DNA of 64,000 nucleotides from Chiridota heheva (lineage: Eukaryota > Echinodermata > Holothuroidea > Apodida > Chiridotidae). Where the stretch lies: NCBI GenBank assembly GCA_020152595.1, contig JAIGNY010002845.1, forward strand, positions 631,001-695,000, read 5' to 3'. Shown one piece after another: positions 13,521 through 34,086 of this stretch. The translations under genes and the position numbers were made by a program. How positions within the stretch are numbered: the stretch's first letter is position 1; the number at the start of each line of letters is the position of its first letter. The notes under the pieces are model-generated. The model saw only the letters and a list, made by a program, of their open reading frames with translations, was not told the origin of the DNA and searched no databases.

Positions 13521-13990
13521 AAATGAGCACCCACAACGGCAATAATATCGCCGCGTGGTAGAGTAAGGGTTAAGCACAGGCTGATTGGTTATTGGAGGGT
13601 CCTCTGTCTTCCGAGCAGCATAATCGGCTTGTTCCATTTCAGTGATCTGGCGGGCCGCCCACCAGGATTATGCTGCATGTATTTTTGAGTCAAGATCGGG
13701 CACCCAAAATGGCGATAATATCGCCGCATGGTAGAGTAAGTGTTAAGCACAGGCTGATTGATTATTGGAGGGTACTCTGTCTTCTGAGCAGCAGAGTTGG
13801 GCTCATTCCGCCCCAGCGACACAGTGGGCCACCTACCGGGACCATGCTGCATATGTTTTTGAGTTGGCACACTTGTCTCGGGTTGATTAACCCTTACTCT
13901 ACCAGCATTTTTTTGAAAATACACTGGGGAGGCGGGGTCAATGATGGGGCACCTAAAACGGCGATAATATTGCAGCGTGGTAGAGTAATG
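13521..13990. repeat. ~178-bp tandem repeat, about 2.5 copies
   Basis: The block GCACCCACAACGGCAATAAT with ATCGCCGCGTGGTAGAGTAA starts at about 13521. It returns at about 13698 and, after a gap, at 13945. The intervening GTTAAGCACAGGCTGATTG and ATTATTGGAGGGT segments repeat as well. GC content is higher than in the flanks. The frames on both strands here follow the repeat and are not genes. Confidence 0.8.
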
Positions 13991-14116
13991 GTCAAGTAAA
14001 AGGTTTTATAGCAAATCAGGACTTGCAGGTTTCTTCGAACATTCGTATGCATGAATATAACATGTCACTGGTGGAAAGATAGACCTGCACAAACGGGCCA
14101 GCATTAAGCAGCGTTT

Positions 14117-14200
14117 GGGGAAATTTGTTTTACCTCTTGGGTAAACATTTGTTTTACCTCTTGGGTGAAAGTTTGTTTTACCTCTGGGGTAAAAATTAGA
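14117..14200. repeat. ~29-bp tandem repeat, three copies
   Basis: Three diverged copies of TTTGTTTTACCTCTTGGGTA separated by a few bases. No associated gene. Confidence 0.8.
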
Positions 14201-15490
14201 GAGGATAACATTGGTACATTTGGGTGATTTTCAGGCTTGGGGACAAATTTGGTATTGTGCAAGTCTGGTAAAAGACAGCGAGCCTGGCGTACAGTGGGAT
14301 GGCCCCCGATAATTTGTCAAAGGTGAAGAATATCCTTGCGCCCCCATCATCCCCTCCCCAAAAAGCCAGACTTTCTCATTCCTCGGTTGATTGACCAGAC
14401 TTTTCATCAAAAAAATTCGTCTTTATTTCCCCACCAAAGCAAATTGTCCTCAAGATCGCAATAAAAGAATAAAACAGAAATCATAAAAAACATCTCATTC
14501 TTGAATATCTATGTGCTTTTACAACATTCATACATAAAAATAGGGCGCCCCCGACACCGGTTTCATATCGTGAGGAAGGGGGAACAGATGTAATTTTGTT
14601 GTTGAATAATTAACACAAATAAGGCCTATTTGAAAACCATTGCTTTGGAAATTATTGGGGGACCATGCCCCCCACCCCCTTTCCCCCTTCCTTCCTTTCC
14701 CGGTGTCGGGGACCCTGAATACGGTTTACTTTTTAGTGGAGTAACACAAATGAATCCAAAGCTCAATACAATTGAATGATTTCTTGGTAAGTGCCTGTTA
14801 ATTGTCAAAATGTATCATTTAATACTGCACTTACCAACAAATTTGTCATACTACGGGTATGTGTTTCGGTTGGTGGGCTACACACCTGTACCACTTTTAG
14901 TATGAAGTGTACCCCCCCCTCCCTCTCATATTTTCCCCTCCCCGGGCTGTTAGACCTGAAGTCTTCAGACCCTCATTCATGAAAGATGATGGCTTTAATT
15001 TACTTTCAAAGTAATAATTTTGAAATAGGTTTCTACCTCTTTCCCTTTGCTCCCATCTCAAACCTGTGGCGGGTGCCCTGTCGATTGTAAAAATGTTTTT
15101 TCTAAACAACTTTACAAATGGGAAAAGAAAAAAAACCTGCATCTCAATGGGGTTTTTAATTTCTTTTTTTCCTTAACACACTTGTAATTTGCCCACCCAA
15201 AGACTTATCAGTGTCAATGCATTCCGAGTAGTCGAGTACCAGCTTTTTGCAGTCCACACAATTGAGGCCAACTCGGAGGCATAGGAAGCGGGCAGGGCAG
15301 AGAGCAGGGTGTTCTCGAGAGGACTTTACTTTTCCGGTATACATGCTTTCTTCCCGGCAAGGCTAAGGGTAACACTGGGAAGCTAAGATTGAATTATTAT
15401 TTCTTTAATGATAAATTAAAAGAAATTTATTCAGCGGTGAATTTCAGACGGCTACACTAGATTTCACAATGAGCAGAAACGCTTGGGGGA
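14201..15490. other. No gene recognised; C-rich runs
   Basis: Several C-rich or G-rich runs (near 14660-14700, 14910-14945) and small open frames without any recognisable motif. Nothing more can be supported. Confidence 0.55.
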
Positions 15491-15499
15491 AACGTAAGT

Positions 15500-17208
15500 T
15501 ACAAAATCTGATACTAAAAGCAAAATCTATTAAGTGCATTCTCGACCCACTACCCACTTGATTGTTAAAGGAGACTATCAATATTTTTCTTTCAACTCTT
15601 ACTAAACTGGTTAATTTTTCTTTGCAACAAGAGAAATTTCCTAAGCAAAGGAAATAAGCCGTAGTAAAGCCATTACTAAAAAAACAAGGGCTTGATGTAA
15701 GATATGCTAATTATCGGCCAGTAAGCAATCTTAGTTTCTTGTCTAAAATGTTGAGCGTGCTGTTGTTGAACAAATGAATAGGCATAGTCAGCAGCATGAT
15801 TTATTACCTTCCTGTCAATCAGGGTTTCGCTTATTCCATAGCACAGAAACTGCTTGAGCTCAAATTCAATCAGACATACTGCTGCAACTAGACAAGCAAA
15901 AATGTGTCATTCTAGTACTCCTTGACTTAAGTGCGGCATTCGACACAATTGATCATGGTGTGCTTCTCAAAACCTTAAGTAAGCGTTTTGGCATTGATGG
16001 AGCCATCTTAGATTGGTTTTGAATCCTATTTAGTTCAAAGGAAACAAAAAATCCTTATCAGCAATGCTGAATCAAGGGCATTTGATGTAAAATTTGGTGT
16101 GCCTCAGGGCTCTCTTTAAGGACCCTTTCTTATTCACATGGTATGCATCTTCTCTTTTTGATGCTTTGATAGCCTTTACTTCCAATATTCATGGTTATGC
16201 TGATGACCACAGCTTATACATGTCGTTCAATGCTAATGATCCATCAAATGTGATCTCAGTCATAGCTGAAATTGAAGCTTGTTTGAAAATTGTGAAAGAT
16301 TGGATGATTTACAACAAACTCAAAATGAACGATTTAAAAAGTAAAGTCATTATTTTTGGATCCAATTACCAACTAACTAAATCAAATATTGGGAGTATTG
16401 CTATTGGTAACGAGAGTGTGAAGTTATCTTCCACTGTCAACAATCTGGGCGCTTGGTTATATCAAGGTATGACAATGGCTGACCATGTCGATCACAAATG
16501 CAAAACTGCATTTTACCATTTATTCAACATCAGAAAGTGCATGAAGTTTCTGGACAGAAGCTCTGCAATATCACTTGTTAATGTACTTGTACATAGCTGC
16601 ATAGATTATTGCAATGTCCTCGCAGGGGTGGCAGGTGTTACAATGAAAAAGTTGCAGCGTGTTCAGAATTATGCTGCAAGGCTCGTCACAAGATGTAACC
16701 GTTTCACTCCATCACTTTATCTACTGAAAAATCTTCAATAGCTACCTGTCTCATATAGAATTAAATTTAAGATTGTAATCCTCATTTTCAAATCCTTTCA
16801 TAACATGGCCCCGTTATATCTGACAGAAATGTATCTTTATAAACAAACCAGTTACCGCCTTTGCTCTCAAAACCACCTCATCCTATATGTTCCAAAAAGT
16901 AAACTTACATATGGCGATCGCTCTCTGCAAATATTTGGCCCATAACTTTGGAATGACTTACCTCTTTCAATCAAATCTGCTCAACCCCTTAAACAATTCC
17001 ACACCTTGCTTAAGACTCACTTATTTAATTGTGCTTTCAAGTCCTCTTCATAATTTTCTTGTTTTTTGTTTTCTTTATATTTCATGCTTATCTTATTTAC
17101 TTATTTGTAATTTTTTCTTTATATGCATATTTTGTAAGGCGCGTTAGATTAAGTTATTTAGATAATGCGCCATGTAAGTGTAATAAACTTAAAACTTAAA
17201 CTTAAACC
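15500..17208 (+). mobile_element. CR1/L2-like non-LTR retrotransposon, 5'-truncated and decayed
   Basis: Translations in shifting frames follow the reverse transcriptase of CR1/L2/Jockey-type LINEs. In order: VKPLLKKQGLD with NYRPVSNLSFLSKM (about 15,670-15,750), an AFDTIDH-like stretch near 15,940, FGVPQGSL near 16,100, then a longer open frame (16094-16741) with the catalytic YADD at about 16,196 and the connection and thumb region. Beyond it come PVSYRIKFKI and a C-terminal FHTLLKTHLFNCAF segment. Several stops and frameshifts lie in the 5' half, and no endonuclease domain is present. The end at 17181-17208 is a short AACTTAA-type tandem tail typical of this group. The copy is dead. Confidence 0.88.
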
Positions 17209-17709
17209 TACGCATACAATTTTCCCGCTTGGAACCGGAAAATGGTGACCCTTCCTAAATACATGCCTTATACTTTTTATCCGATAAAAGCTTTGACATG
17301 CCTTGGTAAAAAATATTTTTGAGTTCACACTATTTGTGGGCTTAGTTCACCATGCAGACTGATTTCAGTACGGCTTTTATTGTTGTAGCTAGGTCTGCCA
17401 CAATTTTACCGGCCAAATATGCAATAAAAATCGTCCAAATCGGACTAAAACGGCCAAATTAGTTTCCAATGAACTGAATCATTAAAAGAGGAATACTACA
17501 CAATGTAACACAAGATAAAGATACGTTTTTGTTTTCGTTTCTTCACACAAAAGATTTCACAAGGTCAAATTTTTACAGAAAATTTTACAAGCCAAACATG
17601 TTGCCATATTTGGCCGGTAAGCGGCCAAACTGGCAACCCTGGTTGTAACCTGGTTGTAACAAAAAAAGTTTGATTTTAACATACAAATTATGTGATCAAA
17701 ATGTTTGAA
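17209..17709. other. No gene recognised; 3' flank of the Rab gene
   Basis: Non-coding sequence between the LINE tail and the stop codon of the minus-strand Rab gene. It should contain the Rab 3' untranslated region. No decisive signal was identified. Confidence 0.5.
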
Positions 17710-25550
<7,841 letters not shown>

Positions 25551-27327
25551 GCAAAGGGACAGGCTCACATAATATTGAGGTGCAACCAGTTGTTGACAGG
25601 GAACCTTGGTCCTTCTTTACCGTGGGTGTTAACCCAGGAGCTTATATGTATATATATATATATGTGTATATACCCTTCTTGAGCAATCGTTGAAGAAGTC
25701 GTCTCAAAAATTACGATGTTATTCTGCCATCGCTGCGAATACTGTAAGGCTGTATGAAAAAATGGTAGAAGAAATAAGCGTATGAGACAGCAGGGGTGGG
25801 GAGGGGGTGACCTAAGGTTAAGTCATTTCCCCTTCTCGATGCCGAGAAAATTTGATGGATAAATGATTTGAGGCCAACAAGGCAATATAAAAGGCCCGCA
25901 CATCGAGAAAAACATTTTACAAAACTAGCATTTATATTTTCTGGTGATTGCTTGCTTATATGGCGGCTAAGAAGGTCGGACATTTGTGATCGCCTTCCTC
26001 CTGTCCAGCATGAAGTACTTGAGGCTGTTCATTTGAAGAATTAGTTCAGTGGTCAATGAAGTTAGTCTTATATAAAAAAGGATTTTAAACGAAACCATGT
26101 GTCGAAGAAACTACTTCAATATCTAGATATTCAAGTTTAAATCTCTGTCTGTATGTATAAATGACTGGAGTAGTAAGTCTACTATCTGACTATGTAAGTT
26201 TGGTGTTCTTATCAAGCTATGCCACCAATATCAGAGAGGCATTAAAAGATTAAAGATGGCATGACACTGTGTCAGGAGAGAATATATGTAACTGCCTCCA
26301 AAGTTTGTATGTGGCAACCAAACAAAGTATCTATAAAGAAATATATCGGTCTGGCTCTATAGAGATTAGAGGGCACACTACAATCCCGACAAAATGAATG
26401 AAAAATAAAAAACTGTGTATATTCAAATACGCTATAATTGGGTACTTTTATGTATTACGTCATCGCATAAGCCTACACATTTGACTAGTCCATGCACACT
26501 AAACGTATGGGGTTCAAAATTTCACGGTATATCTTGAAATTTTGGAGACGGATAGTAAATAGATATTCAAAACTTTTAGCCGCTGTTTGAAATTTATCGT
26601 CACGTTTTGGAGAAAATTAATAGAATAGATTTAGGAGGGAAAAGAAGGGGGGGGGGGAGTCGGGTGTAGGGGGAAGCAGGGGGGGGGGGGAGGAACGTGC
26701 CTCGCCACCTTTTCGAAAATAACAAAAGCGCCCCTTTGAAAAATGAAAAGTGCCCCTCAGTTACTGGCCCAATAGGAGGATATCGGCGACTTTTGTAAGT
26801 CCCATTTACGGTAGGAATGTGCCCCAATTAGGAAAGTTCCCCTGCTTAACATTGAAGTGCCCCTTTTTCTTTACTTTTGTTGTTTTGGGTTCGCTTATTC
26901 TATCTATCTACAGACTGGGATAGGGGCATCTGACTTGAAAAGTGCTCCCTTCACATATTTCGAAAGCTTCCTACACCCCTGGAATATTCCCATGGTATTT
27001 CATATTATTATATTTGGTAAAGAACGAACGAAACAAGAAACAGATTGGTGAAAAAACTAAGTTAATATCTTATTCTTACAAGTCGTTATTAAATTTTAAA
27101 GATTTTTTGGTCTGCGTAAAAGAGATTGTTGTGTGAGTCAAAGTCATCATTATGATGTCACCACAACCAGACAACACTTCCTGTACTATTCTTTATGTAT
27201 TTCTTTGAAAATTTATTTCGTATATTTTAAATGATTGGGAAAATCTTTTTCTTTAAAAATGATTAAGAATAAGTGTAAAGATTAAGATTTATAACAATGT
27301 TTTGCAATCTATCATCGTAACTTATAT
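25551..27327. other. 5' flank of the Rab gene; no other gene recognised
   Basis: This should hold the Rab promoter and 5' untranslated region, but no TATA box or other decisive signal was identified. A fragment of repeat R1 lies at about 26040-26220 (AGTAAGTCTACTATCTGAC). A run of G lies at 26645-26695. The small open frames lack domains. Confidence 0.55.
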
Positions 27328-27820
27328 CAGTCCAGTAGCATGCCTATTAATGAGAACATAAATGTTTATAAACATGGTAACATTTTGCTATATGGAAACC
27401 GCCATTTTGTGATATTTCCCATAATCTTTTGCTATCCTAACGTTAAAGCCCTATGGAATGTTACCGTGACCTTTTTTCTAATTTGAAATACCTTTGGAAA
27501 AAATATCTTTGCTAGGGAAAACTTAAAACTCATGGAAATGCATTCATTACTGTCATAGATGAAACTTTCCACTCCCGTTTGATATGTTAACCACGCCGTT
27601 TTTGAAATAGTAGAAATAATATACAATAGAGCTGGAATTTCAGGTGGGAAACGGCCATTTTGAAAATTCAAATATATGTCAAAACAATACTTTTTGATAT
27701 TTCAAGTATATGAATTAGAAACTATGACATTCTATCGCAACATCTGAACACTATGGCTGCATGACTTTAATATTCTCATGTGTTATAAATGTTCCTATTA
27801 ATGGGCATGCTTCCGGACTG
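27328..27820 (+). mobile_element. MITE family M1, copy C, complete
   Basis: A 493-bp uninterrupted copy from CAGTCCAGTAGCATGCC to GGGCATGCTTCCGGACTG, with TATAT directly on each side as a 5-bp target-site duplication. The ends are inverted repeats of about 35 bp. It is non-coding. This is the best copy for defining the family. Confidence 0.9.
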
Positions 27821-28100
27821 TATATTGAAATTATGAAAAATTGGCGATTAATTTTTAAAAAAATATTTAAAGATAAGTACAGGTAACTTGCTGTGATAGC
27901 ATCATTTATATGACTTAGACTCGGACAAGAAAATTGTTTAAAATTCAATAACTTCTTTTAGGAATGAGATATCAACATGTTTTTATCAATCTGTTTCTTA
28001 AATTTTCTCCATCATGATATGTATTGAAATTATCCAATTATAAGAAATATATCCTACATAATAAATACGAAAGCGGGCTTATGTTTGCGTCTTTATTCGT

Positions 28101-29477
28101 TGATAGCAAAATGCCGAACTGAATTTTACACGAGGTAAAAACCACAAAGTAGTTTCTAAGTAAAAGTAATGCCTTAGGAATCAATCAAATAATCGCCATA
28201 AGCCTAGCGGCTCGTTGACGCGCTCCTCAGAGTCATTGAATAGGATGTGTCTGGCTGAAGTTGAAGTAGAATTCGGGACCACCTTGCAGTAGCCAGATCA
28301 GATGCAGACAATCCACTCCAAGTTTTCAGGCCATCCATCCACCTGTCACGAGGGCGCCCAGCATATCTTCTGGCACCAGAGGGAATGCCTGAAATCATGG
28401 GGGCAAGGCCTTTACGAACACAATGCCCATGCCACTTAGCTTCTTGCTCCAGGATTATGTCAGATGAAAACACCCATCTATCTCCAATCAGATGTTGTAG
28501 GTGGTCATTGGAAATTTTGTCAGACCATGTTAGTCCAAGCAGGCGCCGCCAGATAGTTCTTCCAAATGCATCAAGAGCTGCCAGGTCATTTTTCTTCATT
28601 GTCAAGCTTGATGCACCATATGTAAGTCTGGCCATGACAAGGGACTTAATGAGAAGCATCTTCACCTCTGAGTCAATGTGAGTGGATTTTATGTAACTAC
28701 ACTGGTTAATGCTTTGCTTTGCCATTGCAATGCGGCTTCGTATCTCCACAGAATCATCAGTGTTGTAGGACAGGACTGAGCCAAGGTAGCGGAATGAAGT
28801 GGCACGTTTGATAGCAGTACCATTGTATGAAATTGAGAGGTTATTCAGTGTGGGCTGTATTACCATGTACTCAGTTTTATCAGGGTGTACTTGGAGACCA
28901 TTTTGCAAAGCAATGACACCAAGCGACTGTAACTGGATTTCTGCAACATTAGCACTTAGTGCCAGGAGTGCAATATTATCTGCATATCGTAGTTCATTGG
29001 TAGTGAAGCCTTTAACATCTGGAGGTACAAGATGTTCAGTTGCCTGAGTCCATTCACGCATCATCGCCTCTGTGTAAAGTTTGTAAATAGTTGGCGAGAG
29101 AGGACATCCTTGCCGCACTCCAACTGGTGTCTTGAATGCTTGAACATTGGTGTACTTAAACCTTTCCGTGTCAGGGTGCCCTTAGCTTTGGAGTAAAGGT
29201 TAGCGATAAGGCGAAGCACATCAGCAGGGGCATTGAGGTCTTGGAGTACGTCCAACATCTTTGTGTGGATGACACTGTCAAATGCTTTTTTAAATAAAAA
29301 AATGTGACGTGGAGGGGCTTCTTCACTGCGATATGAGCTTGAACCATAAGTTTAAAGCGAAATATGGCATCAGTTGTAGATCTGCCAGGAATGAAACCGC
29401 ATTGGTTGAGGCTGACTTTAACGTTCAAAGATAAAACATAGGTTAATAATAGAATTGAATAACGGTCGTTTCTATCA
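28101..29477 (-). repeat. 3' LTR of the Gypsy element, split by a LINE
   Basis: The LTR is present as 28101-28181 and 29423-29477, aligning without gaps to 34650-34730 and 34731-34785. The 1.24-kb LINE at 28182-29422 lies between the two parts. On the minus strand a purine tract, AGGGAGGAGGAGAGTG, lies just before the LTR, as expected for the polypurine tract priming site. Confidence 0.85.
28182..29422 (-). mobile_element. RTE-like LINE fragment inserted in the 3' LTR
   Basis: The minus strand encodes the C-terminal half of a non-LTR reverse transcriptase. An upstream CGFIPGRSTTDAI segment and a split FDSVIH-like stretch are followed by a 304-residue open frame (29118-28204) with MRQGCPLSPTIYKLYTEAM, LRYADNIALLA (Asn replacing the second catalytic Asp) and KTEYMVIQ, then a long connection domain ending in GRPRDRWMDGLKTW. 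The N-terminal part has at least two frameshifts. The 3' end is short and finishes GATTATTTGATTG, like RTE-type tails. The copy is 5'-truncated, and no clear target-site duplication was found. Confidence 0.85.
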
Positions 29478-29546
29478 ATATAGCACTCTCCTCCTCCCTT
29501 AATTTGAAAATATTTTGAGAATGCAATTAAGCATTTGAAATATGCA

Positions 29547-30010
29547 TTAATTGACATTATAAATACATGGTGTACGAATTTCGTTACCTGTAACTAACAT
29601 TTCCGGAATACCGTATTGCGAAAATGATTTGCGCAATTTAGGAATTGTTGCAAAAGATGTTGAAGTGGTCATTTTGTGCACTTCAATCCATTTTGAGTGA
29701 GCATCAATTAACACAAGAAACATATGTCCCATGAATGGTCCTGCATAGTCTACATGCACTCGTGCCCAAGGCTTTTCCGGCCACTCTCATGGATGTAATG
29801 GCGCTTGCGGTGGCATTGACCTGGTACTTTGACAAATTTGACATTGTTTTATGCTTTCTTCAATTGCCGAATCTAGTTTTGGCTACCATACAATTTTTCT
29901 AGCTAAACTTTTTATTCTAGCTATGCCTGGATGACTCTCATGTAATTCATCCCAAAAAATATTTCTGCCTTTTTCTGGCATGATTACTCCTCTATGTCCT
30001 CACAACAGAT
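29547..30010 (-). pseudogene. Gypsy integrase, truncated
   Basis: Integrates retrotransposon cDNA in intact elements. Reading the minus strand: a zinc-binding HHCC region (HESHPGIARIKS ... CQICQS), in-frame stops near 29,890 and 29,790, then HVDYAGPFMGHMFLVLIDAH with the first catalytic Asp, and a FATIPKLRKSFSQYGIPEML stretch followed by VTGN where the second catalytic Asp is expected, here Gly. The sequence stops soon after, close to the polypurine tract, so the third catalytic residue and C-terminal domain are gone. Confidence 0.85.
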
Positions 30011-30199
30011 AACCATCTTCTATTAAAATCTCACTTTTTTCTTTGGAAATACGGACTAAACTCTGAGTCCAATTGATTTGGCCATCCTTGTTGGACAAAT
30101 TTGACAATTTTTGACAATAATGGATCCTTTCCGGTCCAATTTTAAATTTGATCTGTTGTAATTGGTCCATTATCATTAGTTTCAAGCAATGTTATCGTG

Positions 30200-31288
30200 T
30201 CCATTGGAACAGATGTGTTATCGGGTACCTCTGGTAAAAGTAACCTACCTTCTGAGAACATCTGCATTTAGATGTGCTGAAGTTGGTTTAAACCTCAAGG
30301 TCTACTATACAATGCAAACGTTATGCCCGCCTTTGAATGCGTGATGACGCCTGTGGCGGCACAGCTTTTTGCTCATTGAATGAGCAGTAGTTTGTTATCA
30401 GTAACCAATGCAAAACGTCTGCCATAAATATACGAATAGAATCTTTTTACTCCAAAATACAAACTAGCCCCTCTTTTACAATTTGAATATCATTTAGTTC
30501 TGCTTTTGAGAGTGTGCGTGAAACAAAACCAATTGATTTTTCGGTACCATCTGGCATGCGATGTGCCAAAGCAGCGCCAATACCGTATTAGGATGCGTCA
30601 CACGACAACACTAATTCTAATTTGGAATCAAAGCGAGCTAAGATTCTTTTTGATATAAGCAATTTCTTTGATTCTTTAAAAGTTCTTTGTTCATTTTGTG
30701 ACCAATTGAATAGTAATCTTTTTCTGAGTGACTTGTACAAGGGAGTCAACGTTTGGTCATGTTTGGCAGGAATAATAAACCTAAATATGACTTTAGCTCA
30801 GTAACATTTTTTTGGTTCTGGATCTTCATTCACAGCCTTGATTTTGTCCCTTGTAGGATGCAAACCATTAGCATCAATTTTGTGACCTAAATATATGACT
30901 GATGGTGCCATAAATATACATTTCTATTTCTTCAGGCGTAAGCCTGCTGATTCTAGTTGACTTAATACCAAGTTCAGAGTGTCAAATGTTCTTTTCCTGA
31001 TAAGCCTGTGATCATTACATCATCAAGATATACGGCTACGTGCGGTATACCCTGTAGATATTTTCCATGATTCGCTGAAAAATCCCTGGTGTCAATAAAA
31101 CTCCAAAGGGTAGTCTGGTGTATCTGTACAATACATTATGAGTGTTTATCACGACATAGTCCTTAGAATCATCATCTAGAAGCACTTGTTGAATTTCGGA
31201 CCTCCTGCTAAATTTGCGAAAATATTCTCTACTTTTAATATGGCGTATTTGTTCACTTTAACAGCTTTATTAACTGTCATTTTATCAC
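30200..31288 (-). pseudogene. Gypsy reverse transcriptase (second part) and RNase H
   Basis: Directly after the nested LINE the minus strand resumes with VNKAVKVNKYAILKVENIF, LLDDDSKDYVVINTH, YRYTRLPFGV and, after a frameshift, VAVYLDDVMITG, which contains the catalytic YLDD. RNase H-like sequence follows towards 30,300. Frameshifts and stops are frequent. It continues the fragment ending at 33,421. Confidence 0.85.
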
Positions 31289-33420
31289 CTCACATAGTCT
31301 CTTCAGGCCTCCTGGTTCATAAGGCTGCAGTGCACTCTCTCCACTGGGCACTGTTGTTTGCAACTTGCCTGGCTTCTGTCCACGAGCTCCATCTCATCAC
31401 TTTCCTCTCCTTCTCGACTGTCCTTCTCTTGGTTGTTCTAGGACGACCAACTTTCCTTCTCCACTGTGGTTTAACGTCATAGCTGTCACACAGTAATAGT
31501 TCCCATGCGCATTACAGGACCAATCCACCTCCACCTTCTTCATTTTACTTCAGTGCTGATTTTGTCATGTTTAGTGATTCTCAGTATTTCATCGTTAGAC
31601 ACTACATATGGCCATCTAATCTTCAAAATTCCCATGTAGCATTTGGACATAAACGTATCCAGATTTTAATTATCTGCTACATTAACTCTCCATATCTCGC
31701 AACCATATAAAAGTACAGACTGAACAAGAGAGCTAAACAGTCGTATTTTTGTACATATTGAGAATGTGTTTGAGTTTCATATCTTATTTAACTTTATAAA
31801 TGCTACTCTTGCTTTAGAGATTCTGTTTTGAAAATCTTCCTCTCCACCACTTTGTAAGCTAACTGTTGCACCAATGTTTCTGAACTTGTTTACTTCATTT
31901 AGTTGTTGGTTATCAATATAAACTTTGTTTGCACATTTGCTGTTAACTTTCATTAGCTCTGTCTTATCCGTATTAATTTTAGCCCAGTTTGAGCAGGTTA
32001 CTGATTGAGCCTGGTCACTTTGGTTTGCATGTGTTGATATGTAGATGAAAGTAGAGCGATATCATCAGCAAAATCTTAGTCCTCAAGGGTTGATATGAAC
32101 TTCCATCTGATTCCATTCCTGTGATCATTAGTCGTTTTCCTCATCACCCAGTCTACCACCATCAGAAAAAAAACACCTTGACATTACATCACCTTGCTTT
32201 ACACCACGTTTAACTTTAAACCATTCAGATTCCACAACACCATCTATAAATTTACTGTCTTCATATAACGCTTTAATTATTCATATTATATTTTGTGGAA
32301 TACCATAGGCTGCCATTATTTTCCAGAGGCTTTCTCTGTGCACTAAATCAAACGTCTTCTTGAAGTCAACAAAGGCGATATATATGGTTGACTGCTATTC
32401 AACCACCTGTTCTAGAATGTTGCGCAGGATGAAAATTTGCTCTGTGGTACTCCTTTCTATTCTAAATCCAGCTTGTTCATCTCTCATCTTACTGTCAACA
32501 CCGTTTCTAATTTTGTTGATAGAAAGTCTTTCAAATACTTTGCTTAGTATGGATGTTAAGTTTATTCCGCGACAGTTATCGCATACAGTAGTATTGCCTT
32601 TCTTAGGTATTTTTGTTATCAGTCCTTGCTTCCATGATTTTGGTATAACTTCCTTATCCCATACAATTTTGAACAGCTCTTCACGCCTTAATACTAATAT
32701 GCATATATCAGCTTTTAACAACTCGGAAATTATATTATCCTTGCCTGCAGCTTTGTTATTCTTTAGCTTCATCAATGCCTCTTTTATTTCACTTCTTGTA
32801 ATATAACTGGTACTGATTTCGTCTATTACAGGGTCACATGTTATGTTAGAAACTGGAAAAACGGGATCTGGTCTATTCAGTATCTCCTCGAAGTGCTCTT
32901 TCCACCCCTCTATTTGTTTTTCTTCATCCGTTAATAGATTCCCATCCTTGTCTCTTATAGCACTCCCAACCTGGGTCCTTTTATTGCAAATTGTTTTGGT
33001 TATCTTGTAAAGCTCTCTCATTCTGCCATTACTAGCTGCTTCTTCTGCAGATGTAGCAAGGTCGTAAACCACTTTCTTTTATCTCTCCTTAAGCTTTTTT
33101 TCACATCTTCGTCTTTTTCAGCATACTTAGCTCTCATAATATCTTTAATTCTAATTGACTTGGCATTCACAATCTTAACCTTCAGCTGTTTTCTCTCCCC
33201 AACACATTTCCAAATTTCTCTGCTGATTCAAAGCTTTCGGCCCTTCTTCTTGTACCTAAGGGCCTTTTTAGCAGCTCCGTTGTATACCTTTTCAAATGTC
33301 TGCCACTTACTCTTACAAATGTTATCAGGTACTTTAGTCTCACCACAACAGTCTTGTAAAACTTCATATATATTTCGTAGCTCAACCGAAAACTCTTCTC
33401 TGATTGCTTAATTCTGATTG
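31289..33420 (-). mobile_element. RTE-type or related LINE nested in the Gypsy reverse transcriptase
   Basis: A 2.13-kb insertion flanked by CTGTCATTTTATCAC (31274-31288) and CTGTCAGTTTATAATCAC (33421-33438), a diverged target-site duplication. The minus strand encodes a non-LTR reverse transcriptase. A 225-residue frame (33072-32395) holds IKEALMKLKNNKAAGKDNII, CDNCRGINLTSILSKVFER and DEQAGFR. Degraded frames then carry KQGDVMS and DFADDIALLSS (about 32,060), and a C-terminus with GRPRTTKRRT and WTEARQVANNSAQWRE. The endonuclease domain is missing (5' truncation). The clade is uncertain. Confidence 0.88.
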
Positions 33421-33600
33421 CTGTCAGTTTATAATCACCACAATTTTTCACTGATTTGTCTGCTTTTAGTATCGGCGCAGCCCATTGCGAGTATTGTACT
33501 GAATCAATAATTCCTTCTTTTTCTAATCGCTGCAGCTCTTTCTCGACTTTTTCTCTCGTTGCATAGGGTACAGTTCTTGTTTTACAGTACGTAGGTGGTA
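33421..33600 (-). pseudogene. Gypsy reverse transcriptase, N-terminal part
   Basis: The minus strand reads RTVPYATREKVEKELQRLEK, then EGIIDSVQYSQWAAPIL and KNCGDYKLT, the conserved start of a Gypsy reverse transcriptase. It ends exactly where the nested LINE begins and is continued at 31,288. Confidence 0.88.
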
Positions 33601-33817
33601 CTTTTCATGGACACGAATGCTCGCCTTTGACCTATTAAATGTGGAAAACTTAAGGGCGTTGAAGAGTTTCCTTGAGAGATAACCCCTCACCTATTTTGTT
33701 TACACTCGCGAACAGGTTATCCTAGTTTAACTTCAACTGTCGCAGCCTATCTCGACCAACTAGAGAAGTGCCTTTACCACTAATGACGTAACGTGGTAAA
33801 CTCATTAGCTGTTTCTG

Positions 33818-34003
33818 TTAGAATACCGTTACAATCATCATTCCTTTTACGTTCAGAGGTTCTCCTAAATATGTTCGTAGGTTGACGTTTGTGTGATTCA
33901 ATTTGTGCTGCGAAAACTTATTTTTGTAAGTTTCTTCAGAAATAAGGCTTAGCGATGCTCCTGTGCCAATCTCAAAGCTTAATTTTTGATCATTGATGTC
34001 CAC
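33818..34003 (-). pseudogene. Gypsy aspartic protease fragment
   Basis: The minus strand gives FEIGTGASLSLISEETYKNK followed by LRTYLGEPLNVKG, matching the retropepsin-like protease of Gypsy elements that matures Gag-Pol. The active-site triad is GTG instead of DTG, so the catalytic aspartate is lost. The frame ends before the second hydrophobic loop. Confidence 0.8.
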
Positions 34004-34086
34004 AAAAACTTTTAAAAGATTTTTCGCTTCGCGATTTCACTACTGTGTGTGGAGAATAAAGATGACGTGTTTTCTTTGTCATCACT

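Noticed and set aside
13589..13999. Open frames on both strands
   Set aside because: Both follow the 178-bp tandem repeat, whose unit is simply poor in stops.
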